Assembly: GCA_020441605.1 (NCBI GenBank)
Contig: JAGRLX010000271.1
Location: 1 to 18,041, forward strand
DNA: 18,041 nt
Source: Alphaproteobacteria bacterium
GTDB lineage: Bacteria > Pseudomonadota > Alphaproteobacteria > Rhizobiales > Aestuariivirgaceae
Direction of reading: 5' to 3'
This document shows positions 8,166 to 14,650 of this stretch, piece by piece; position 1 is the stretch's first letter; each line of letters starts with the position of its first letter. Made by a program: the position numbers and the translations under genes. The notes beneath the pieces were generated by a model. The model was not told where the DNA came from. It worked only from the letters and a program-made list of their open reading frames with translations, and did no database searches.

Positions 8166-9188
8166 TCAGGCCGCCTTGAGGACTTTCTCGGTGATCTCGT
8201 TGTCGGTGGCGAGATCGCGGGCTGGTGTGATGCCGCTCTTCTTCAGGCTGGCGTGATAGGCCTTGACCGCTTCCTCGGGCTTGAGGTTGCCGCCGGCCAC
8301 TTCGCGCATGAAGCTGACCATGGCGAGGGGATCCTCCGCGAGATTGATCTTGCGACCGAACAGCGCGACGCGGGCGCCATATTTTTCGGCCTGGTTGATC
8401 AGTTCGTAGCAGTCGCGGGTGGTTCCGGCGCCGCCGCCCAAGACACCGACGATCACGGTCGGATCATAGGAGGCAAGCTCTTCCAGCGCCTTGGGTCCAT
8501 TGTAAGCAATCTTCAGGAATTGCGGGCGATCCGCCTTCATGACGCCGGCGAGGCAGCGCATGATGCAATCGTTGATGTAGTGGGGCATGGTCTCGGGGGC
8601 GATGCCGCAGTCGACATTCGGATTGAACACTTCCAGAAAGTACTTGAAGTTGTTTTCGGCCGCATCGGCGATGAAGTCGTGGAAGGCGAGCAGCGACTCA
8701 TGGTCATGGTCGATGTCGTTGTTGAAGGTGATCGAATAGAGACCGAGATCCGTGCCGGTGATCGGCGTTCCGGGGCTCGGAACCGAGGAACCGGCCATGA
8801 CCCGCGACAGGGACGCGGAGCGGAAAGGCCGCGATGGCGATTTCGCATATCTGGCGCCGCGCATCACCCACACGTCGGTGGTGTCATTGGCGCGGATGGC
8901 GGGTTTCACGGTGCTGCCCTTGAATACGCCTCTCTCGTTCAACGCTTCGAGGTTCGACGCAGAGGTCAGCATGATGTCAACGATATTCTGCTCGACGATG
9001 GCCGTGATGTTGTCCAGGAATTCGGGGCGGGTGTGATAGCGGGTCCACGTGCCGTCCTTCATCCTCTTGGGGCCTGTCGACGTCATGCTGGGGCCCATGT
9101 CGCCGTCCTTTGCGTCGGCGATGATAAAGTCGTTGCGGGTATATTTGCCGGCGCGGATGTTGGCGAGTTTCTGATCAAGTTTGTACAT
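8166..9188 (-). CDS. Class I aldolase-like beta/alpha-barrel protein (DeoC/LacD-like)
   Basis: 340 residues, soluble, with no signal peptide. FLKIAYNGPKA (224-234) looks like the strand carrying the Schiff-base lysine (K226) of class I aldolases. VGVLGGGAGTTRDCYELI (247-264) and GARVALFGRKI (271-281) look like the phosphate-binding strands 7 and 8 of such barrels. Other notable stretches are IIADAKDGDMG (22-32), TGTDLGLYS (144-152) and LEVFNPNVDCG (185-195). Likely reaction: aldol cleavage of a phosphorylated ketose to dihydroxyacetone phosphate and an aldehyde, inferred from the fold pattern and from sitting between two kinases. An AAGGAA ribosome site precedes ATG 9188. I do not recognise a characterised close relative. 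Confidence 0.68.
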   Translation of the reverse strand: MYKLDQKLANIRAGKYTRNDFIIADAKDGDMGPSMTSTGPKRMKDGTWTRYHTRPEFLDNITAIVEQNIVDIMLTSASNLEALNERGVFKGSTVKPAIRANDTTDVWVMRGARYAKSPSRPFRSASLSRVMAGSSVPSPGTPITGTDLGLYSITFNNDIDHDHESLLAFHDFIADAAENNFKYFLEVFNPNVDCGIAPETMPHYINDCIMRCLAGVMKADRPQFLKIAYNGPKALEELASYDPTVIVGVLGGGAGTTRDCYELINQAEKYGARVALFGRKINLAEDPLAMVSFMREVAGGNLKPEEAVKAYHASLKKSGITPARDLATDNEITEKVLKAA

Positions 9189-9245
9189 CGAATTTCCTTG
9201 GCTTTCCTTTTGGGGTTGATGGAGATTGCTGGCTGGCGTGCGAGA

Positions 9246-10805
9246 TTAGTGGAGGATGGCGTTCAAGTCATGCATGGTCTGGCGCAGTCCGGAGTTTTCG
9301 CTGAGATCGCGGTAAGTCCGATACAGCTTGTCATAGACCCCGGAGTGGTCGCTTCTCGGCGTGTAGAAAGTTGACTGTCGGGCACCGTAGCGGACCGCGC
9401 CCGTGGCATAGTCGGGCACCAATCCAGCCGCGACCGCGCCATGGATGGCGGCGCCGGTAGCGGTTGCGTTGGCAATCTGTGGAACCTCTACGCGCCGTTG
9501 CAGGACATCGGCCAGAATCTGGATCAGCAAGGGGTTCTTGTCCGCAAGTCCGCTGGTTGCGATCATTCGGTCGATCGACAATCCGCCAGCGGTCAGACAA
9601 TCGGCGACGTGCCGTGTCCCGAAACACAGCGCCTCCATCAGTGCACGGTAGATGGCGGCCGCAGTGGTGTTCATGGTCATTCCGATAAGAAGGCCGCTGA
9701 GCCCGGCATCGCCATGGGGAACCCGATTGCCGTTCCACCAGTCGAGTGCAACGAGTTGACCCGCACCAGGTGCCAGTGCGGCGGCCTCGCCATTGTAGGC
9801 TGCGAAACTCGCCGCAAGGGTATCACCGCACGGAAATGTTCTGGTGAACCAGGCCAGTAGGTCGCCGAAACTTGCCTGTCCGGCTTCGTAGCACCACAGG
9901 CCCCGGATTGTACCGTCCCTGGCGACGCCTTCGAGTCCCCGCGGTATTGGGCAGAAATCCTCGGCCAGGAAGATGTGTCCCGCCGATGTCCCAAGGGCCG
10001 ACGTCAGGCAACCGCCGGTTACCGCGCCGACTGCTGGCAGGACCGCATGTGAGTCGATGACTGCTACCGCAACCTGCGCTTCGCCGGTGATCCCTGTCCG
10101 ATCCCGCCAGGGGTCGGACAGGCGGCCGGCGGGGCTTCCGATCGGCAAGGGTGAGGCCAGCTTGTCCGAAAGTCCGTCGACCAGGTGTGCGGGATACCCG
10201 GTGCCGGGCGAATATTGGGCCTTAAAGGCGGCGAAGGCGAGGCTGCGCTTCTCATTGCCGGTGAGTTGCCAGACGAGCCAGTCCCCGGATTCGATGAAGC
10301 GGTCGACCTCCTTCCAGATCTGTGGTGACTCCTCGGCGATCTGCGCGGCCTTGGCCAGCAGCCACTCTCCCGAGACCCTGCCACCAAAATTGTCTAGAAA
10401 TGCACCACCGTCAGCATTGATCGCATCGGCCTGGGGCTGGGCAGCAATGTGCTTCCACAGCTTGACATAAGCGTGGGGCTGTCCGGGGTGGAGGGCCGAC
10501 AGCGGCAAGCCGGCAGCAGTTGCCGGCATGGGCGAACTGGCGGTGAAGTCGATGCCGATGGACTGGATGTTGCGGTCCCGGCCCAGGCTTCCCAGGATGT
10601 CTTCGGCGGCTTCGAGGTAATCGGCGGCGTTCTGCAGGGCCCAGCCGCGACGGAGCATGGTGCCGTCCGGCAGGCTCCCGGTCATCACGCCATGACGATA
10701 GGCGTGCATGTGACTTGCGGCCTGTTCGCCGGTCGCCGCATCAATCAACACACCCCGGGCCGAATCGGTTCCGTAGTCGAGGCCTAGAATGTAGCTTGAT
10801 GCCAT
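9246..10805 (-). CDS. FGGY-family kinase, L-ribulokinase (AraB) type
   Basis: 519 residues; a two-domain sugar kinase of the cytoplasm. Visible are the N-terminal phosphate loop GLDYGTDSARGVL (8-20), IGIDFTASSPMP (83-94), KLWKHIAAQPQADAIN (115-130), catalytic D251 in VIDSHA, LGTSAGH (271-277), LDWWNGNR (354-361) and IYRALMEALCFGTRH (385-399). The KLWKH and LDWWNGNR motifs are typical of AraB-type ribulokinases rather than xylulokinases. E. coli AraB is longer (566 residues). No araA or araD is nearby, so arabinose use is not indicated; it probably phosphorylates a ketopentose or ketohexose. First gene of the unit, 57 bases before the aldolase-like gene. No clear Shine-Dalgarno site precedes ATG 10805. 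Confidence 0.88.
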   Translation of the reverse strand: MASSYILGLDYGTDSARGVLIDAATGEQAASHMHAYRHGVMTGSLPDGTMLRRGWALQNAADYLEAAEDILGSLGRDRNIQSIGIDFTASSPMPATAAGLPLSALHPGQPHAYVKLWKHIAAQPQADAINADGGAFLDNFGGRVSGEWLLAKAAQIAEESPQIWKEVDRFIESGDWLVWQLTGNEKRSLAFAAFKAQYSPGTGYPAHLVDGLSDKLASPLPIGSPAGRLSDPWRDRTGITGEAQVAVAVIDSHAVLPAVGAVTGGCLTSALGTSAGHIFLAEDFCPIPRGLEGVARDGTIRGLWCYEAGQASFGDLLAWFTRTFPCGDTLAASFAAYNGEAAALAPGAGQLVALDWWNGNRVPHGDAGLSGLLIGMTMNTTAAAIYRALMEALCFGTRHVADCLTAGGLSIDRMIATSGLADKNPLLIQILADVLQRRVEVPQIANATATGAAIHGAVAAGLVPDYATGAVRYGARQSTFYTPRSDHSGVYDKLYRTYRDLSENSGLRQTMHDLNAILH

Positions 10806-11042
10806 CGGTGGATTGCGAGTTTGCCGTGATAAACGGACTTTGGGTGAAGTTGGAGCTATAGCAGGAATGTGGCTCCAGGCTAGCCGTTAAGACGGAAAGT
10901 TTTGCATGGTCCCCATGCGGCAGATCGTTTGGCGCGCGCGTGTCCTCTGTGCGTTGTTGGGGAAGGAACTGGACATCGGTTTCCTTGGGCCGGCTCGCGA
11001 GCTAGTCTTCCGACGAAATCCCGAACGGAGGACGTCGCCCCC
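10806..11042. promoter_or_regulatory. Divergent intergenic region with several short dyads
   Basis: 237 bases between the AraB-type kinase (-) and the mutarotase (+), without a convincing gene. It holds two similar dyads, GCCGT-N5-ACGGA (10823-10837) and GCCGT-N4-ACGGA (10883-10896), a TGGAGC / GCTCCA pair (10851-10856 and 10872-10877) and the perfect palindrome GCTCGCGAGC (10993-11002). Both promoters must lie here. No clear -35/-10 pair was recognised. Operator function is inferred only from symmetry and position. Confidence 0.45.
11027..11032 (+). promoter_or_regulatory. Ribosome binding site of the mutarotase gene
   Basis: GGAGGA, 10 bases before ATG 11043. It fixes this start rather than the in-frame ATG at 10902, whose extra residues do not resemble the family. 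Confidence 0.75.
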
Positions 11043-11504
11043 ATGTTGAAGAATATTTCAAGTGTCCTCAGTCCTGACTTGCTCTGGTGCCTGGCATCGA
11101 TGGGGCACGCCGAGCGGCTGGTCCTGGTTGACCGGAATTTCCCGGCTCATGAGGTTGCGCGCCATACCAGCACGGGCCGGTTGATCGAACTGGCCGGTCT
11201 CGACATTCCCCAGGCGGCACGGGCGATCCTGTCGGTCATGCCGCTCGACGATTTCGTTTCGGCACCAGTGGCGCGCATGGAAGTGGTAGGGGAACCGGAC
11301 CGGCTGCTGCCCATGCAGGCCGAAGTCCTGGATATCGCTTGTGAGGCCGAAGGACGCCAAGTCGGTATGGACTCTCTCGAGCGCTTCGCCTTCTACGAGG
11401 CGGCAAAAAAGGGGTTCGCGGTGGTGCGCACCTCCGAGTTCCGGCCGTATGGCTGCTTCCTGCTCCAGATGGGCGTGATCTTCGACCGGCGAGCGGAAAG
11501 CTAG
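11043..11504 (+). CDS. RbsD/FucU-family sugar mutarotase
   Basis: 153 residues. The start MLKNISSVLSPDLLWCLASMG and HAERLVLVDRNFPA closely follow the FucU pattern, with conserved His22 at the same position as the catalytic His of FucU. The end TSEFRPYGCFLLQMGVI matches the family's C-terminal strand that completes the active site of the neighbouring subunit. These enzymes interconvert anomers (FucU: L-fucose) or pyran and furan forms (RbsD: ribose) so that a kinase or isomerase receives the right form. The FucU branch fits better than RbsD. It appears to be a single-gene unit, convergent with the ribokinase-like gene 44 bases away. The sugar is unknown. Confidence 0.9.
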   Translation: MLKNISSVLSPDLLWCLASMGHAERLVLVDRNFPAHEVARHTSTGRLIELAGLDIPQAARAILSVMPLDDFVSAPVARMEVVGEPDRLLPMQAEVLDIACEAEGRQVGMDSLERFAFYEAAKKGFAVVRTSEFRPYGCFLLQMGVIFDRRAES

Positions 11505-11548
11505 CCGCCGCGGAAGCATGCAGACCGTCAGATCGCCCGATTGAAAAG

Positions 11549-12454
11549 TCAGGGCGAAGCGGCGCCAAGAGCGGTGACGGCGGCCGGAGTCATCTGGTCA
11601 TGAGCGTCCTCGGGGGTAGACACGAAGAGGCCGGCCGCGTTGCGCGCAAAGCGGCAGGCCGCCAGCAGATCATCGCCTTGGGCGATGCGGGCTGCGAGTG
11701 CGCCGCAGAAGCAATCGCCGGCGCCATGGCTGGCGAGGAACTCTACCGCAAGTGCCGGGATCGCGATCCGCTCGCCTTCACGGGTCATGACCTCAAGCCC
11801 GTCGCCGCCCAGGGTCAGGACCACATCGCAGCCACGCGCGTGAAGGCGCTGCAGGGCTACCGACCGATCCGTTGTGCCTGTCATCATCGCGGCTTCCACC
11901 CGGTTGACGATCAGGACGTCAATCAGACCGAACAGACTGTCAGCCATTGGGCGTGCCGGGGCTGCATTTAGAATGATCGTGGCACCGGCGTTACGTGCCA
12001 GGGTGGCCGCTGCCAGGTTGACCGCTTCAGGAATCTCATTCTGCAAGAGCAAGACCTTGCAAGTCCAAAGCGCGGCCCAGTCTCGAGTGATGGTACCAGG
12101 CTCGATTGCGAGATTGGTACCGGAGACCACCACCGCGCCATATTCGCCGGCTTGTTCCTCGATGGCGACGCTCATGCCGCTGCCCCGGTCGAAATCGACG
12201 CCAACGCAACCCGTGTCGACGCCCGCAGCGGCAAGATTGCGGCGCAGGCGTTGGCCGAAATCGTCATCGCCGGTCCGGCCGCCAAAGCCAGTTCGCGCAC
12301 CGAATCGGGCAGCGGCCACGGCCTGGTTTCCGCCCTTGCCGCCGCATTTGTAGCGCCAAGCGGAGCCCATCAGGGTTTCGTCACGGGCGGGGAGCCGGGG
12401 GGCCTTCACCATGATGTCGAGGTGCAGCGAGCCGACAACTGCGACATCGATCAT
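11549..12454 (-). CDS. Ribokinase-like PfkB-family sugar kinase
   Basis: 301 residues. Visible are VAVVGSLHLDIMVKAPRLP at the N-terminus, the ribokinase signature CGGKGGNQAVAAARFGA (37-53), NRVE (184-187), TLGGDG (214-219) and the catalytic motif SHGAGDCFCGAL (242-253) with base D247. These place it nearer ribokinase (RbsK) than the other PfkB protein of the window. His243 replaces the common Thr before GAGD, which may only reflect family variation. It overlaps the preceding isomerase-like gene by 4 bases (TGA/ATG), so the two are translated together. Likely reaction: ATP-dependent phosphorylation of a free sugar; substrate not determined. Confidence 0.9.
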   Translation of the reverse strand: MIDVAVVGSLHLDIMVKAPRLPARDETLMGSAWRYKCGGKGGNQAVAAARFGARTGFGGRTGDDDFGQRLRRNLAAAGVDTGCVGVDFDRGSGMSVAIEEQAGEYGAVVVSGTNLAIEPGTITRDWAALWTCKVLLLQNEIPEAVNLAAATLARNAGATIILNAAPARPMADSLFGLIDVLIVNRVEAAMMTGTTDRSVALQRLHARGCDVVLTLGGDGLEVMTREGERIAIPALAVEFLASHGAGDCFCGALAARIAQGDDLLAACRFARNAAGLFVSTPEDAHDQMTPAAVTALGAASP

Positions 12455-13449
12455 GGGGCACCGTAGAGCGCGGCCTGCACGATGCGCTGGCTTGCTACGG
12501 GGTCCTGCGCGGCAATTGCCGCATCCAGTCCGTCATGGCCGCACAGGCGGTCGAGCACGCGGCAGAGGCCTTCGACGGCCGATATGTTGGCGGCACATTC
12601 GGCCACCGGATCGAGGCCTATGGCATCGGGAAATGTGTCGAAATAGACGGCATTCCGGTAGCCGAGCTTTTTAAGCACATAAAGCAGCTCAAGGGTCTGA
12701 ATCACGTGAACGCTGCCGGCCACCAAGCCATCGTCGCGCTTGCCGTATCCATCGTTGAGATGGACCCCGAGCAAGCGGCTGCGCCGGGCAATCAGGCTCG
12801 CGGCGAAGGCGGGCATTTCATCCGCATACAGAACATGAGCAAAATCGAGTGTGACACCCAGGTTCCTTGCGCCGACATCGCCCGTCATCAGCAACGTGGT
12901 GGCCACGTCAGGCAAGAGGCTGAAGGCGCGGGGTTCGTTGGGCTTGTATTCAATGGCGATGTCGATTGCCGGATTGTGGGCCGTGATGGTATTTAGGGCC
13001 TCGGCGGCGAGGTCCCACAGGCGCAAGTAATCGGCCTGAAAGGAATAGTCGAAGCCATCCTGACCGAGCCACAGGGTCATCAGGTCGCCACCGGCTTCGG
13101 CTAGAGCATCGAGACCACGGAGCGTGAGGTCGAGGGCCTTGCGGCGCAGCACCGGATCGGAATTGGTAAGAGCGCCCGCCTTGAATCCCGGGTCTGAATA
13201 GTAGCGCATGGCAAAGCCGTTGAGACTGATGCCGAGATCGTCCAGCTTGCGGCGAATGTCGGTTGCCGTCGTTCCCTCGAGATGATCGGGATAGTTGAAA
13301 TCGACGGCGGAAAGCCCTGGCACCGTGGCAGCGCGTTCGATCAGGTCGAGGGCCGTGACGCGATTGCGGCCAGGCCAGATCCTGGCCGCGTCGGCCTTGA
13401 ATCCATTAAGCCGCGTGGCGTAGGCGAAGCGGGTATTGTGTAACGTCAA
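12451..13449 (-). CDS. Xylose-isomerase-like TIM-barrel sugar isomerase/epimerase
   Basis: 332 residues from the chosen start. The candidate divalent-metal ligands are all present: E167 in IEYKPNEPR, D202 and H205 in TLDFAHVLYADE, H230 and D233 in GVHLNDGYG and D271 in VYFDTFPD. This is the layout of the xylose isomerase-like/AP endonuclease 2 superfamily, which includes xylose and rhamnose isomerases and ketose 3-epimerases. The reaction is probably aldose-ketose isomerisation or epimerisation; the substrate is unknown. TTG 13449 was chosen because GAGG lies exactly 7 bases upstream. The alternative TTG at 13494 lacks a ribosome site and would run through the inverted repeat. First gene of the two-gene unit with the ribokinase-like gene. 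Confidence 0.82.
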   Translation of the reverse strand: MTLHNTRFAYATRLNGFKADAARIWPGRNRVTALDLIERAATVPGLSAVDFNYPDHLEGTTATDIRRKLDDLGISLNGFAMRYYSDPGFKAGALTNSDPVLRRKALDLTLRGLDALAEAGGDLMTLWLGQDGFDYSFQADYLRLWDLAAEALNTITAHNPAIDIAIEYKPNEPRAFSLLPDVATTLLMTGDVGARNLGVTLDFAHVLYADEMPAFAASLIARRSRLLGVHLNDGYGKRDDGLVAGSVHVIQTLELLYVLKKLGYRNAVYFDTFPDAIGLDPVAECAANISAVEGLCRVLDRLCGHDGLDAAIAAQDPVASQRIVQAALYGAP

Positions 13450-13458
13450 GACATTGCC

Positions 13459-13501
13459 TCGTGACTTGCGGGTGGGGAAATGTTTGGATAGCAAGTCACG
13501 A
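13459..13501. promoter_or_regulatory. Perfect 11-bp inverted repeat between divergent operons
   Basis: TCGTGACTTGC at 13459-13469 and its exact reverse complement GCAAGTCACGA at 13491-13501, separated by 21 bases. The arm centres are 32 bp apart, about three helical turns. The left arm overlaps the ribosome site of the isomerase-like gene. A third half-site, CGTGA (13502-13506), forms a smaller palindrome TCACG-A-CGTGA with the right arm. Likely an operator shared by both operons, or a leader hairpin. Confidence 0.6.
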
Positions 13502-13532
13502 CGTGAAATGCACTTTCCAATGTGGACCGGTG

Positions 13533-13544
13533 CGGGAGGAGGGG
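13533..13544 (+). promoter_or_regulatory. Strong ribosome binding site of the M42 peptidase gene
   Basis: A purine run with GGGAGGAGGG lies 7-9 bases before ATG 13551 and decides this start over an in-frame ATG at 13461. Confidence 0.7.
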
Positions 13545-13550
13545 GCCGAC

Positions 13551-14648
13551 ATGCGTGAGCGACTCAAGGGCTGGACGGCTGCCCTGATGATGATCCCCGG
13601 GCTGGCCGGCCACGAGGGCCGGGTTCGCCGTTATCTCAAGAGTGAATTGTTGGCCCTGGGTGTCGCCAGCGCAGGCGACCGTCTCGGCAATCTCGTTGCG
13701 ACTTTGGAAGGTGACCCAGCGAGGCCCAGCGTCATGCTGATTGCGCACATGGATCAACTCGGGCTCATGGTCCGCAAGATCGAGGTTGACGGCATGATCC
13801 GGGCCGAACGCGTGGGCGGTGTCCCGGAGCGGGCCCTGGCGGCACAGCAGGTGGTGCTGGCGGTGGGCGCCGGGCGTGATGTTCCCGGCGTTATCGCCAA
13901 CAAGAGCCATCACGCGACCGGTCAGGACGAGAAATACCGCGTGGTTCCCTATCAGGATCTCTACATCGATTGCGGCTTCTCTTCGGCAGAGGAAGCTCTC
14001 GCCGCTGGCCTCAACATCGGAACGCCCATCACCTATGCGCCGAATGTGGTCGAACTCGCCGGTGGGCGCCTGGGCGGCACAGCGGTCGATGACCGCGCGG
14101 CCTGCGCCGTCATGCTCGAACTGGCGCGCTTGCTTAAGGACAGCGGTGACCGTCCGACCGTCCAACTGGTGTTTTCGGTGCAGGAAGAATTCAACCTGCG
14201 GGGCGCCCTCACGGCGGCCCATGTTCTTCAGCCGGACATCTGCATCCAGCTCGATCTGGCATTGGCGACAGACACGCCCGACATGGGCCACCGCGGCAAC
14301 GTTAGGCTGGGCGAAGGCCCGGTCATAAGCCTCTACAGCTTTCATGGGCGGGGCACGCTCAACGGCTGCATTCCACATCCCGCCATGGTTTCGCTGTTCG
14401 AACGGACGGCGGCGGCGCAACGCATAGGATTGCAGCGGAGCGTGCACACGGGTGCTCTCACGGAAACTTCCTACGTGCAACTGGTCGGAAAGGGCGTTGC
14501 CTGCATCGACCTTGGCTTTCCGACCCGCTATACTCATTCCGCGCTGGAAGTCTGCGACATCGCCGATCTCGAGGGCTTGACGCGGCTTATCGCGGCCGCT
14601 GTCGAAGCTATTGGAAGTGATTTTTCCCTCGAACGCGACGACGATTAG
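13551..14648 (+). CDS. M42-family metallo-aminopeptidase (FrvX/YpdE/SgcX type)
   Basis: 365 residues. The two-metal site of M42 enzymes is complete: H66 and D68 in AHMDQLG, bridging D180 in VDDRAAC, catalytic base E212 and ligand E213 in QEEFNLRG, D235 in IQLDLALATDTPD and H329 in RYTHSALE. The family forms large tetrahedral cytoplasmic aminopeptidases; some members are annotated as endoglucanases or deacylases. No signal peptide. E. coli FrvX, SgcX and YpdE are M42 proteins encoded beside sugar uptake genes, so the link to carbohydrate loci recurs. It is followed after 2 bases by an FGGY kinase. It may remove an aminoacyl or acyl group from a sugar conjugate before phosphorylation (speculative). 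Confidence 0.9.
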   Translation: MRERLKGWTAALMMIPGLAGHEGRVRRYLKSELLALGVASAGDRLGNLVATLEGDPARPSVMLIAHMDQLGLMVRKIEVDGMIRAERVGGVPERALAAQQVVLAVGAGRDVPGVIANKSHHATGQDEKYRVVPYQDLYIDCGFSSAEEALAAGLNIGTPITYAPNVVELAGGRLGGTAVDDRAACAVMLELARLLKDSGDRPTVQLVFSVQEEFNLRGALTAAHVLQPDICIQLDLALATDTPDMGHRGNVRLGEGPVISLYSFHGRGTLNGCIPHPAMVSLFERTAAAQRIGLQRSVHTGALTETSYVQLVGKGVACIDLGFPTRYTHSALEVCDIADLEGLTRLIAAAVEAIGSDFSLERDDD

Positions 14649-14650
14649 AC

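Noticed and set aside
8790..8860. Possible frameshift in the Ser/Pro/Arg-rich middle of the aldolase-like gene
   Set aside because: The frame stays open and the conserved-looking stretches on both sides are in the same frame, so a lineage-specific loop is the simpler reading.
8151..9374. 407-codon open frame on the + strand opposite the aldolase-like gene
   Set aside because: It lies antisense to a gene with clear family motifs and its translation resembles no protein I know. Long antisense frames are expected in GC-rich DNA.
9246..10805. Assignment as arabinose ribulokinase araB proper
   Set aside because: The motifs are AraB-type, but no L-arabinose isomerase or ribulose-phosphate epimerase is near and the protein is shorter than E. 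coli AraB, so the gene symbol was withheld.
10902..11042. 47-codon N-terminal extension of the mutarotase
   Set aside because: The family start MLKNIS at 11043 has a strong ribosome site. The extension does not match FucU/RbsD and would cover the likely promoter.
11505..11548. Terminator between the convergent mutarotase and ribokinase-like genes
   Set aside because: Only 3- to 4-base dyads were found, with loops too small and no T-run after a stable stem.
13450..13494. Isomerase-like gene starting at TTG 13494
   Set aside because: There is no ribosome site, and it would make the perfect inverted repeat coding. TTG 13449 has GAGG at 7 bases.
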